DNA from: Collinsella aerofaciens
GTDB lineage: Bacteria; Actinomycetota; Coriobacteriia; Coriobacteriales; Coriobacteriaceae
DNA length: 64,000 bases
Assembly (NCBI RefSeq): GCF_015670795.1
Contig: NZ_JADPCJ010000003.1
Coordinates: 69,728 to 133,727 of the forward strand
Reading direction: 5' to 3'
The notes under the pieces: model-generated
Database searches by the model: none
The model's input: the letters and a program-made list of their open reading frames with translations, nothing else
Told to the model about the DNA's origin: nothing
Position numbers and translations under genes: made by a program
Shown: positions 8,101 through 14,818 of the stretch, piece after piece
Layout of the letters: every line of letters begins with the position of its first letter
Position numbering within the stretch: position 1 is the first letter of the stretch

Positions 8101-8742
8101 ATGTTCGATCAGTTCTACACCACGCTTGAGTCCCTGGGCATCGTGCCGGTCGTCGTGCTCGACAAGGTCGAGGACGCCGCTCCGCTCGCCCACGCCCTTA
8201 TGGCAGCTGGCATGAAGTCCGCCGAGGTCACCTTCCGCACCGCCTGCGCCGCCGAGTGCATCGCCGCTATGGCCGAGGCCGAGCCCGAGATGTGCGTTGG
8301 TGCCGGCACCGTCCTGACCGTCGAGCAGGTTGAGCAGGCCCGCGCAGCCGGTGCCAAGTTCATCGTCTCCCCGGGTTACAACGAGGACGTTGTGAAGCAC
8401 TGCATCGACATCGACCTGCCTGTCCTTCCCGGCACCGTAACCCCCTCCGAGGTCACCGCAGCCGAGAACCTGGGCCTCAAGGTCACCAAGTTCTTCCCCG
8501 CGTCCCAGTATGGCGGCCTGAACACCATCAAGGCCCTCGCCGCTCCGTTTGTCGGTCACCGCTTTATGCCCACCGGCGGCGTGAGCACCGCCAACGTCGA
8601 GGAGTACCTGAGCTCCTCCGCCATCATCGCCTGCGGTGGCACCTGGATGGTCAAGCCGGCCCTGTTTGCCGACGGCGACTTCTCCAAGGTCGAGCAGATT
8701 GCCCGCGAGGCCATGGACGTCGTCAAGAAGGTCCGCGGCTAG
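8101..8742 (+). CDS. eda: 2-dehydro-3-deoxy-phosphogluconate (KDPG) aldolase
   Basis: 213-residue TIM-barrel class I aldolase splitting KDPG into pyruvate and glyceraldehyde-3-phosphate. The Schiff-base Lys130 sits in KVTKFFPAS. The Glu and Arg of the active site fall in AEVTFRT, and GAGTVLT and PTGGVSTANVEEYL form the phosphate-binding parts. The ATG at 8101 has AAAGGA 6 nt upstream. It is the second gene of the kdgK unit, but 254 nt separate them, filled by a candidate structured RNA. A terminator follows. Confidence 0.95.
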   Translation: MFDQFYTTLESLGIVPVVVLDKVEDAAPLAHALMAAGMKSAEVTFRTACAAECIAAMAEAEPEMCVGAGTVLTVEQVEQARAAGAKFIVSPGYNEDVVKHCIDIDLPVLPGTVTPSEVTAAENLGLKVTKFFPASQYGGLNTIKALAAPFVGHRFMPTGGVSTANVEEYLSSSAIIACGGTWMVKPALFADGDFSKVEQIAREAMDVVKKVRG

Positions 8743-8759
8743 GTTTAGCTCTCTATCGT

Positions 8760-8797
8760 GAAAGGGGGCGTGCCCTAGACCTCGCCCCCTTTCTTTT
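8760..8797 (+). terminator. Intrinsic terminator after eda
   Basis: An 11-bp GC-rich stem (8760-8770 with 8783-8793) is followed by TCTTTT. It lies 18 nt past the eda stop codon. Confidence 0.88.
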
Positions 8798-8898
8798 AAA
8801 GCGGCTCGGAAGCGCGCCGTTTCCGTCACGAACAAGAACCAAAACCGTCTTGTATGCTGATAGAACGTGACGGAAGCGACACGCCCCCGAGCCGCTTT
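8798..8898. repeat. 33-bp imperfect inverted repeat
   Basis: The arms 8798-8830 and 8866-8898 match at 28 of 33 positions, and all differences are transitions. It begins where the eda terminator ends. This is the second of four consecutive hairpins filling the non-coding gap 8743-9133. Confidence 0.8.
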
Positions 8899-8960
8899 GC
8901 CTACTCGGCTGGCAACCGCGCCCAGTTGAGCCACATCGACAAAAACCGAGCCATCAAAAC

Positions 8961-9027
8961 AGCTGCGGCGCCGTCTGGAGGAATGGACCCTTGCTTCCGG
9001 TCTTTTCCTCCAAGCGGCGCCGCAGCT
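8961..9027. repeat. 23-bp inverted repeat with 21-nt loop
   Basis: The arms 8961-8983 and 9005-9027 match at 21 of 23 positions. No gene is apparent here. Its sequence is not related to that of its neighbours. Confidence 0.8.
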
Positions 9028-9052
9028 TTGTGCCCCGGTTACGCCCCAACGC

Positions 9053-9119
9053 AGTTGCGGTGAAATAGGGACTGTTTGCGCCACCTAGGCCGCAAAACAG
9101 TCCCTATTTCACCGCAACT
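9053..9119. repeat. AGTTGCGGTGAAATA hairpin repeat, copy 1
   Basis: The 25-bp perfect arms 9053-9077 and 9095-9119 extend by 3-4 further pairs past a one-base bulge, around a 10-nt loop. Arms with the same wording occur at 9882-9976, 24969-25035 and 27884-27950, so this is a dispersed repeat family. It lies 14 nt from the 3' end of the GntR gene and may act as a terminator, though there is no U-tract. Confidence 0.82.
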
Positions 9120-9133
9120 TATATGGGGATTGA

Positions 9134-9823
9134 TTAGATGAACGAGTCTTTGGACAGCTCAAAATAGTCGGGATGCAAGGCGATAACCGGGCCCTGCTCC
9201 TCGGGCATCAGGTGCAAGTGCGTCTCCGCCAGATAACTCGCCGCATCGGTATCGCCCCTCTTAATGGCCTCGAGAATCCGGCGATGCTGCCGACGAATCG
9301 GTTCCCAATCCAGATCCTGCGACACCATACGCAACCAGTTGTATCGCTCAAAATGCGTGTTGACGCTCTTCATCCAATCCCACAACATGTGACGACCGGC
9401 AATCTCAAAACATGTCTCATGGAACAGGTTATCCAGGTCAAAGAAACGGCGCGTTTCGCCATGGTCGAGCGACTCGGACTCGGCAAGGATCTGCTCAATC
9501 CGCTGCTTTTGCTCGGGCGAGGCGGCCGAACAGCATTTAATGAGCACGCTTCTCTCGAGTTTCTCACGCAAGAAACAGGCGTTCTCGGCGCGCTCCATGC
9601 TGATTTTTGAGACATAGGTGCCGCTTTTGGGACGCGTTTCCACCAGCTCCTGCTCACGCAGGCGCACAAAGGACTCGCGAATGGGCGTGCGTCCGATTCC
9701 CGTCTCCTTTTCCAGACCAATCGCCGAAAGGCGCGTGCCGGGCTTGAGCTCGGCATAGATGATCTTGGACCGCAATGCGTTGTACGCCTGGTCTTGCAGG
9801 CTCTGATAATGCTGCTGTTCCAT
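9134..9823 (-). CDS. GntR-family regulator (FCD/FadR subgroup)
   Basis: 229 residues. The N-terminal winged helix shows QDQAYNALRSKIIYAELKPGTRLS, then GRTPIRESFVRLREQELVETRPKSGTYVS, the classic GntR wing. The C-terminal all-helical FCD domain has the D/E-x3-H pattern (LDNLFHETCFE) and a later ETHLHLM, consistent with a metal and sugar-acid pocket. The ATG at 9823 follows GAGGG. The gene is flanked on both sides by members of one hairpin repeat family. A GntP permease on the same strand upstream suggests control of sugar-acid uptake, but no operator is evident. Confidence 0.88.
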   Translation of the reverse strand: MEQQHYQSLQDQAYNALRSKIIYAELKPGTRLSAIGLEKETGIGRTPIRESFVRLREQELVETRPKSGTYVSKISMERAENACFLREKLERSVLIKCCSAASPEQKQRIEQILAESESLDHGETRRFFDLDNLFHETCFEIAGRHMLWDWMKSVNTHFERYNWLRMVSQDLDWEPIRRQHRRILEAIKRGDTDAASYLAETHLHLMPEEQGPVIALHPDYFELSKDSFI

Positions 9824-9881
9824 AAAGCCCTCGGATGAAGCCTCGGTTAATCGAATACCACCATGCAATACTATCGCATCC

Positions 9882-9976
9882 CCCGTCCCCCCATAAGTTG
9901 CGGTGGAATAGTTCCTGCTCAAAGCCTTCAGCAGCAAAAACAGGAACTATTCCACCGCAACTTATGGGGGGACGGG
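9882..9976. repeat. AGTTGCGGTG hairpin repeat, copy 2 (36-bp perfect stem)
   Basis: The arms 9882-9917 and 9941-9976 are perfectly complementary over 36 bp with a 23-nt loop, the longest perfect stem with a short loop in the window. The inner part of the arms carries the family wording (AGTTGCGGTGGAATA). It sits upstream of the GntR gene and downstream of the GntP terminator. Confidence 0.85.
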
Positions 9977-10008
9977 TGCGACATGCCGTTGGTATAAAAA
10001 GCAAAGGC

Positions 10009-10040
10009 CCGCGGACAGTTTGATAGGCAACTGTCCGCGG
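10009..10040 (-). terminator. Intrinsic terminator after the first GntP gene
   Basis: A 12-bp perfect stem (10009-10020 with 10029-10040) and an 8-nt loop. On the minus strand it is followed by CCTTTGCTTTTT. It lies 38 nt past the permease stop. Confidence 0.85.
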
Positions 10041-10077
10041 CTTGCGGTGAGACACGCTTGTCTTATGCGTTTCTCGC

Positions 10078-11412
10078 CTAGATAAACAGGCTCAGGATTA
10101 GAACCATGATGAGGCCGACAACGGAGTTGACGAGCTCCAACAGGCCCCATGTCTTATAGGTATCCTTCATCGACAGGCCAAACGACTGCTGGAACAGCAG
10201 GTAGCCGCCGTCATACATAGGCGTGATGGTATTGGATGCGCAGGCGCAGACCAGTACTGCAAGCACCGGGTTGATGCCAAACTGCGTAACCATAGGTGCC
10301 ACGACGCCGGCGGCGGTGATGGCCGAGACGGTACCCTGGCCGGTGAGCAGGCGCAGGACCACCGTGATCACCCAAGCCAAAATCAGCGGCGACACCGGCA
10401 TGAGGCTCACCATGTCGGCAAGCGTCGCGCCAACGCCAGAAGTAATGATGACCTGCTTCATGATGCCGCCGGCACCGATAACGAGCAGCACGTTCGCGAC
10501 GCCCTTGATAGCATCGGACATAGAGCTAGAGATCTCTCCGCCATCCATGCCGCGCGTATAACCATACGCAACCATGGCAAGAATCATCGTGATGAGCATA
10601 GTGATATCTGCGCTACCGATGCAGCTGGCAAGATCGTATGCAAAGCAACCCTCACCCACCGTGTTCTTGATAATCGAAGCCCCAATCATGATGATTGCCG
10701 GGAACAGCGGCACCAGAATGGAAAGCCAGAACGGCGGAAGCTCGTCCGCGGGCCTGCGCTCCGCCGGCTTCATAACATTGCCAAGCGGCATGTCATCGAG
10801 ACCGGGGATGAAATGGCACAGCAAAAGACCAGAGCAGATAAGTGTCGGAATCGTAACGATCAGACCAAAGATGTAGACCGGCGGAACCTCGGCACCAAAG
10901 GCACTCACCAGCGCCATAGGACCAGGCTGCGGCTGAAAAAGAGAATGGCCCATCGTGGTACCAGAAACAGCCGGGATAATCAGGCGCATATAGGGGATGT
11001 CGGCCTCTTTGGCGATGCTGATAACGAGCGGCGTAACGATAAGGAACGCCACCTCGTAGAACATGCTCATACCAAAGATAACGCCGATGATCAGAAGCGC
11101 AACAGGCAGCAGCTTAATACCGAGCTTGTCAACGATAGTGTCGGCAATCTGCTGCGAGGCACCCGAATCGGTCATCAGTTTTCCGATGGCTGCGCCAAAG
11201 ATAATGATCAGCGCAAGCGACTTAAGCGTTCCGCCCAGTCCATCTTCCATGGTGGTGACAAGGTCGCCCACAGAGATGCCGTCGGCAAGGGCGATAAAAA
11301 TGGCGGAAAGAATAAGCGCAATGATGCTGTTGATTTTAAACTTAACGATCATGGCGACCAGCAGGACTACGCCCACCAGCACCCAAAGGAGTGAAACAAC
11401 TCCTGCATTCAT
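10078..11412 (-). CDS. GntP-family gluconate/sugar-acid permease
   Basis: 444 residues with about 12 hydrophobic segments, an inner-membrane proton symporter for gluconate-like acids. Family features include FKINSIIALILSAIFIALADG, GAAIGKLMTDSGASQQIADT, the conserved GHSLFQPQPGPMALVSAFGA and the near-C-terminal region ASNTITPMYDGGYLLFQQSFG. The ATG at 11412 has AGGAG 7 nt upstream. Substrate cannot be read from sequence. A GntR regulator lies downstream on the same strand. A second, different GntP paralogue is found at 21659. Confidence 0.92.
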   Translation of the reverse strand: MNAGVVSLLWVLVGVVLLVAMIVKFKINSIIALILSAIFIALADGISVGDLVTTMEDGLGGTLKSLALIIIFGAAIGKLMTDSGASQQIADTIVDKLGIKLLPVALLIIGVIFGMSMFYEVAFLIVTPLVISIAKEADIPYMRLIIPAVSGTTMGHSLFQPQPGPMALVSAFGAEVPPVYIFGLIVTIPTLICSGLLLCHFIPGLDDMPLGNVMKPAERRPADELPPFWLSILVPLFPAIIMIGASIIKNTVGEGCFAYDLASCIGSADITMLITMILAMVAYGYTRGMDGGEISSSMSDAIKGVANVLLVIGAGGIMKQVIITSGVGATLADMVSLMPVSPLILAWVITVVLRLLTGQGTVSAITAAGVVAPMVTQFGINPVLAVLVCACASNTITPMYDGGYLLFQQSFGLSMKDTYKTWGLLELVNSVVGLIMVLILSLFI

Positions 11413-11478
11413 AGATAAGCTCCTTTTAACTGGCAATGAAGCCAAGTGCTTCTATTCGAAATAGCAGCTTTTACTCGC

Positions 11479-11913
11479 TTACAGGTTGGCGACAATTGCC
11501 TGGGCGATCTCGTCGTACTGAGCCGACTCGAGCGTGACGCGACCGGGGTTCATGGCAAACACGTCGCCAAACTCAAACGGGTCGTCCTTGTACTTGGGGA
11601 CGATATGCACGTGCAGGTGATGCATGGTGTCGCCGTAGGCACCAAAGTTAATCTTGTCGGGATTGAACGCCTTGTGCAGTGCCGCCGCGACGTGGCGGAC
11701 ATCGGCCATAAAGGCGGCGGCGTCTTCCTCGGACATGCAGGAGATGTCATCGACGTGCTGCTTGGAGGCCACGATTACGCGGCCCTTATGACTCTGCTCC
11801 TTAAACAAGATGAGCTTGCTGGCAGGCAGGTCAAGCATGGGGATGCCAAAGGCATCGACGAGCGTGTTGTCGGTCCCGCACATGCAGTACGAGCAATCGG
11901 TATGCTGTTCCAT
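11479..11913 (-). CDS. HIT-family nucleotide hydrolase
   Basis: 144 residues. The histidine triad H-x-H-x-H appears as HHLHVHIVPKY near residue 110. The N-terminus has a CSYCMCG cluster, as in zinc-binding HIT/HINT proteins. The usual role is cleavage of nucleotide phosphoramidates or dinucleoside polyphosphates. The ATG at 11913 has AAAGGAT 5 nt upstream. It stands alone next to the GntP gene. Confidence 0.9.
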   Translation of the reverse strand: MEQHTDCSYCMCGTDNTLVDAFGIPMLDLPASKLILFKEQSHKGRVIVASKQHVDDISCMSEEDAAAFMADVRHVAAALHKAFNPDKINFGAYGDTMHHLHVHIVPKYKDDPFEFGDVFAMNPGRVTLESAQYDEIAQAIVANL

Positions 11914-12010
11914 GGTGATCCTTTCAATCTGGACAATGATGAATGCCGCTTTTGCGGCAGGTGTAACCCCTCGTTTACACCACCAGATAATGGACAGATA
12001 CAACGCATGC

Positions 12011-12044
12011 GTAGTCGATACGAAATCGGTTTCGTATCGACTAC
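12011..12044. promoter_or_regulatory. 34-bp palindrome containing a LacI-type operator
   Basis: The core ACGAAATCGGTTTCGT (12020-12035) is the reverse-strand form of the kdgK operator. It is extended on both sides by complementary arms (GTAGTCGAT / ATCGACTAC), and only the central pair is asymmetric. It lies about 110 bp from the copy at 12145-12160, so repression by DNA looping between the two is possible. It may also affect the HIT gene, which starts about 100 bp away on the other strand. Confidence 0.72.
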
Positions 12045-12078
12045 CGCCATGATACAGCCAACGAGTTGTTACGATTAG

Positions 12079-12160
12079 GTGAACGTTCACTTTTTATTGT
12101 TTTTCTCTTTGCAAATAGAATCCCGTGCGTATACTAAGGCTCAAACGAAACCGATTTCGT
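12079..12160 (+). promoter_or_regulatory. Promoter of the YitT-type gene with two different LacI-type operators
   Basis: GTGAACGTTCAC (12079-12090) is the palindrome shared with kduD, GH105, the GPH transporter and uxaC. TTGCAA (12109-12114), 15 nt, then TATACT (12130-12135) form the candidate promoter, matching the kdgK promoter in wording and spacing. ACGAAACCGATTTCGT (12145-12160) follows. The gene thus seems to be under both regulators of the uronate pathway. Confidence 0.68.
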
Positions 12161-12163
12161 CAA

Positions 12164-12221
12164 GCGTGAGCAATAGGATGCTAAGACGCACCCTACCATC
12201 TTGGCATCCTATTGCCCACGC
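12164..12221 (+). ncRNA. Candidate structured leader RNA, hairpin type 1 (copy B)
   Basis: The 18-bp stem (12164-12181 with 12204-12221, one mismatch) and the 22-nt loop with ACCCTACC match copy A at 6711-6768 in geometry and loop core but not in stem sequence. It starts 3 nt past the operator. It is followed directly by the type 2 element. Confidence 0.72.
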
Positions 12222-12242
12222 AATGTCATTTGCTTTCCTCCC

Positions 12243-12373
12243 GTCTCGCTGGCCCTTCAGTCCCATTCCGGCACAGCGAGACACTTCCTAGACAACTGAC
12301 CGTGGGGCCGGCTTTTCTGCTTTAACAGCAGTGCCTCCGATAACCCTCTTTTGCCGGTCCGGGTCAGTTTTTT
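12243..12373 (+). ncRNA. Candidate riboswitch-like RNA element type 2 (copy B), ending in a terminator-like stem
   Basis: Hairpin 12243-12251/12274-12282 holds loop core AGTCCCATTCC. Then comes a long stem-loop: closing helix AACTGACC/GGTCAGTT (12294-12301/12362-12369), inner helix 12305-12312/12353-12360, 5-bp apical hairpin (12317-12321/12327-12331) and the invariant block GTGCCTCCGATAACC (12331-12345). The closing helix runs straight into six T (12368-12373), so it could act as an intrinsic terminator that ligand binding promotes or prevents. It ends 27 nt before the start codon of the YitT-type gene. Confidence 0.72.
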
Positions 12374-12400
12374 CACACAACCGAAAGGACGGGTAGCAAC

Positions 12401-13081
12401 ATGCGACCGCTCATCATCATGAATGGCGAGAAGATCGATTGGTTCCATACCGTCATCAGGATGCTGATGTATCTGGTGGGCGTTGCAGTACTGGCACTCG
12501 GTATGAGTCTCCAGACGGCATCCGGTCTGGGCGTCGTCGCGCTCACGTGCTTTGCCACGACCCTATCCATGCTCACGGGCAAGACGCTCGGCTTTTGGAT
12601 CACCGCGGCCTACGTCGCCTACATCGTGGCGCAATTAGCCATCTTGCGAAGCGAGTTCCAGCCGCGCATCCTGCTCGAGCTGTGCTTCTCAACGCTCATC
12701 GGCGGCTTCACCGACTTCTTCATGGCGGTCAACCCGCTGCATCCCGCAGTACTCCCCATACAGGTTGAGACCATGCTGCTCTCCCTCGCTGTCACTGCAT
12801 TTGGCGTAAGTCTCGTCGTCAACATGGGTGTTGTCCCCAACGCGCCCGACGGCCTGGTGCAGGTCATTGCCGAAAAGATTAAACGCCGCTTTGGCGACGT
12901 AAAAGTCGTGTTCGACTGCTCGCATGTCGCCGTGTCTCTCGTTCTGTCGCTCGCGCTCATGCACAACCTGGGCGGCTTTGGCGTGACCACCGCCATCTCG
13001 GCGCTGTTCTTGGGCCATGTCATCAACATCGCTAATAAGCTGTTCGCCCAGCGCTTTGTGCGCGCGGCATTCGGGAAATAG
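12401..13081 (+). CDS. YitT/YczE-family integral membrane protein
   Basis: 226 residues with 5-6 hydrophobic segments. VGVAVLALGMSLQTASGLGVVALTCFAT is typical of the YitT/YczE group, as is the repeated half VTAFGVSLVVNMGVVPNAPDGLVQVIAEK. Biochemical function of the family is unknown. Its leader carries both operators and both RNA elements found in the uronate genes kdgK-eda, so a link to uptake or efflux of a sugar acid or pathway intermediate is an attractive inference. The ATG at 12401 is preceded by AAAGGA at about 11 nt. An ATG 18 nt downstream is a possible alternative. Confidence 0.82.
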   Translation: MRPLIIMNGEKIDWFHTVIRMLMYLVGVAVLALGMSLQTASGLGVVALTCFATTLSMLTGKTLGFWITAAYVAYIVAQLAILRSEFQPRILLELCFSTLIGGFTDFFMAVNPLHPAVLPIQVETMLLSLAVTAFGVSLVVNMGVVPNAPDGLVQVIAEKIKRRFGDVKVVFDCSHVAVSLVLSLALMHNLGGFGVTTAISALFLGHVINIANKLFAQRFVRAAFGK

Positions 13082-13106
13082 CACCACCGTAAGAACCCGC
13101 AAACAG

Positions 13107-13178
13107 CGCTATACGTTGCTATATCTCACTATACTTTGCTATATCTTGCTATACTTTGCTATATCTTGCTATATCTTG
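13107..13178. repeat. Seven-unit 10-bp tandem repeat (TTGCTATAYT) before the ATPase gene
   Basis: From 13107 to 13178 the sequence repeats with an exact 10-bp period. Units alternate between TTGCTATATC and TTGCTATACT, with one TCACTATACT. One unit per helical turn puts every copy on the same face of the DNA. The array ends 17 bp before the ATG of the ATPase gene, so it likely covers the promoter and may bind the gene's own product. Confidence 0.85.
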
Positions 13179-13194
13179 AGCAAAGGTGGCTCAC

Positions 13195-14286
13195 ATGCAA
13201 ACAAACCCTTTTAAGCCCACAGCAGGTAAAACACCTCCCACGATTATCGGCCGCGAAGATGTACTTGAAGAATTCAATGATGGCCTCGTCAACGGGCCTG
13301 GTGCCCCGGGGCGCCTAATGCGCATAGCCGGCGTCCGTGGAACGGGCAAGACGGTCCTCCTTGACGAGTGCTCACGTTTGGCGCAAAGCCGTGGCTGGAC
13401 GGTCATAAAAGAGGTCGCAACCGAGGGACTTTGCCAACGCATTCTCGAACAGCTGCAGCCCAAATTCCAGGCCAAACACGCCAGATTTGAGCCCACCGTA
13501 GCTGGCATATCCATCGGCAGCATAGACATTGAGCGAATCGGTCCATCGCTACGCGACGCCATGAGACAGACAATATCCAAGAATGAAAATGGCCTGCTCA
13601 TCACTCTCGACGAGGTTCAAGACGCAGAGCTCGATGAGGTCCGAACGCTCTCCATTGCGATTCAGCAGGTTATCGGCGAAGACCTTGATATAGCCTTTGT
13701 TTTTGCTGGGCTGCCTTCGATGATTGAAAGCATCATCAACGGAAAGACACTTACGTTTTTGCGCCGTGCCCTCCCCTTTGATCTGAAGGCTGTGGCAGTA
13801 ACCGAAGTGTCGTACTCCCTCGAGGAAACCATTGAAGCGTCTGGCATGGAGTTGCAGCCAGGTATTGCCGGCCAACTTGCCGAGGCAACGCAAGGCTATC
13901 CTTTCATGATCCAACTCGTTGGATACTACGCATGGCAGTTGGCGAGACGTGCACATACAGCGATTATTGGAGAAGAAGAAGCCGAGCGCGGCATTGCAAC
14001 GGCACGCGAACGCTTCTGCGCCATGGTGATTGAGCCCGCGCTGCGGCGCATTCCGCCCACGTGCATCGCTTATCTGCTGAGCATGGCGTCTTTGGGGCAG
14101 ACGAGCTCGACCAGCATGGTTGCCGATGCCCTAAACAAAACGCCTCAACAGGTGAGCTCCGTCCGCAGCCGCCTGTTAAGAGAATCGATTATCGAGGCCC
14201 CCTCGTACGGCAAGGTCTCATTTGCCATCCCCTACATGCGCAATTACCTCTACGAACACAAAGCCGAACTGGAAGTTGAACTGTAG
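13195..14286 (+). CDS. AAA (Cdc6/Orc1-like) ATP-binding protein
   Basis: 363 residues. Walker A GVRGTGKT lies at 46-53 and Walker B LLITLDE at 134-140, followed by a sensor region (DIAFVFAGLPSMIES). The C-terminal winged-helix-like part (SSTSMVADALNKTPQQVSSVRSRLLRESII) resembles the DNA-binding tail of Cdc6/Orc1-type ATPases. The ATG at 13195 has AAAGGTGG upstream. Proteins of this type occur alone or next to mobile elements. This one is bordered by phased repeats and by an element remnant. Role unknown. Confidence 0.85.
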   Translation: MQTNPFKPTAGKTPPTIIGREDVLEEFNDGLVNGPGAPGRLMRIAGVRGTGKTVLLDECSRLAQSRGWTVIKEVATEGLCQRILEQLQPKFQAKHARFEPTVAGISIGSIDIERIGPSLRDAMRQTISKNENGLLITLDEVQDAELDEVRTLSIAIQQVIGEDLDIAFVFAGLPSMIESIINGKTLTFLRRALPFDLKAVAVTEVSYSLEETIEASGMELQPGIAGQLAEATQGYPFMIQLVGYYAWQLARRAHTAIIGEEEAERGIATARERFCAMVIEPALRRIPPTCIAYLLSMASLGQTSSTSMVADALNKTPQQVSSVRSRLLRESIIEAPSYGKVSFAIPYMRNYLYEHKAELEVEL

Positions 14287-14307
14287 AAGCGGTAACTGCC
14301 ATGCAAG

Positions 14308-14460
14308 ACGAAAACCGTTTTCGTGCGGATTTATAGCAGACACAAACGGTTTACGTCTTGATTTGCGTCCGGAATTAAGACGTAAATTGCGCTTTCGTAC
14401 GCTTATTACCAGACGCAAATTGTTTTCGTCCGGCCATGCGTCCCCAATCTAGACGAAAAG
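14308..14460. repeat. Degenerate repeated palindromes of type ACGAAAACCGTTTTCGT
   Basis: A 17-bp palindrome (14308-14324) is followed by looser relatives starting with AGACG/AGACA at 14338, 14378, 14411 and 14451, spaced about 30-40 bp. No gene runs through here on the plus strand. Sites of this kind could be arm-type recombinase sites or decayed operator copies, given the neighbouring integrase remnant. Confidence 0.5.
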
Positions 14461-14818
14461 AGCCCCGAGCTCGTATTGAACTGCATCCCAATTCTTGGAC
14501 GGGCGCCGATGCCCTGATCTCTGCCATGTCGAGGTGCGAGATCAAATCCTTGGCGCGCTCGCCGGAGTGGTATGCCTTGTTCGGCGCCACCTTCCTGTAG
14601 AGCTTCTTGAGCTTCGTCTTCCCCTTGTTGCCCGGCGGCATCTCCGTCTCAGGTGGCAGCCCTAGGAAGGACAGGACGCCGGGCAGGTCGCACAGCATCA
14701 CGTCCTCGATGTCGGCCTTGGCCGCCAGGTCGACGACTCTCTGCGCTGTCGGCGAGATGTTCGGGGTGCTGCTACCGCCCGCTGGTTCGGAAGCTGGCGG
14801 GCAGTAGCGGCAGTAGCG
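14375..14818 (-). pseudogene. Fragment of an unrecognised protein behind the integrase remnant
   Basis: On the minus strand an open frame reads a CRYCPP pair, then a Pro/Ser linker, AQRVVDLAAKADIEDVMLCDLPGVLSFLG and a basic stretch around GKTKLKKLYRKVAPNK. It has a plausible protein-like composition to about 14500 and then drifts into the repeat region. There is no start codon with a ribosome site. It overlaps the end of the integrase frame in another frame, which suggests deletion or frameshift. I cannot assign it. Confidence 0.3.

Noticed and set aside
13107..13178. Possible CRISPR-like array
   Set aside because: The 10-bp period has no spacers, and no cas genes are present. It is a plain tandem repeat.
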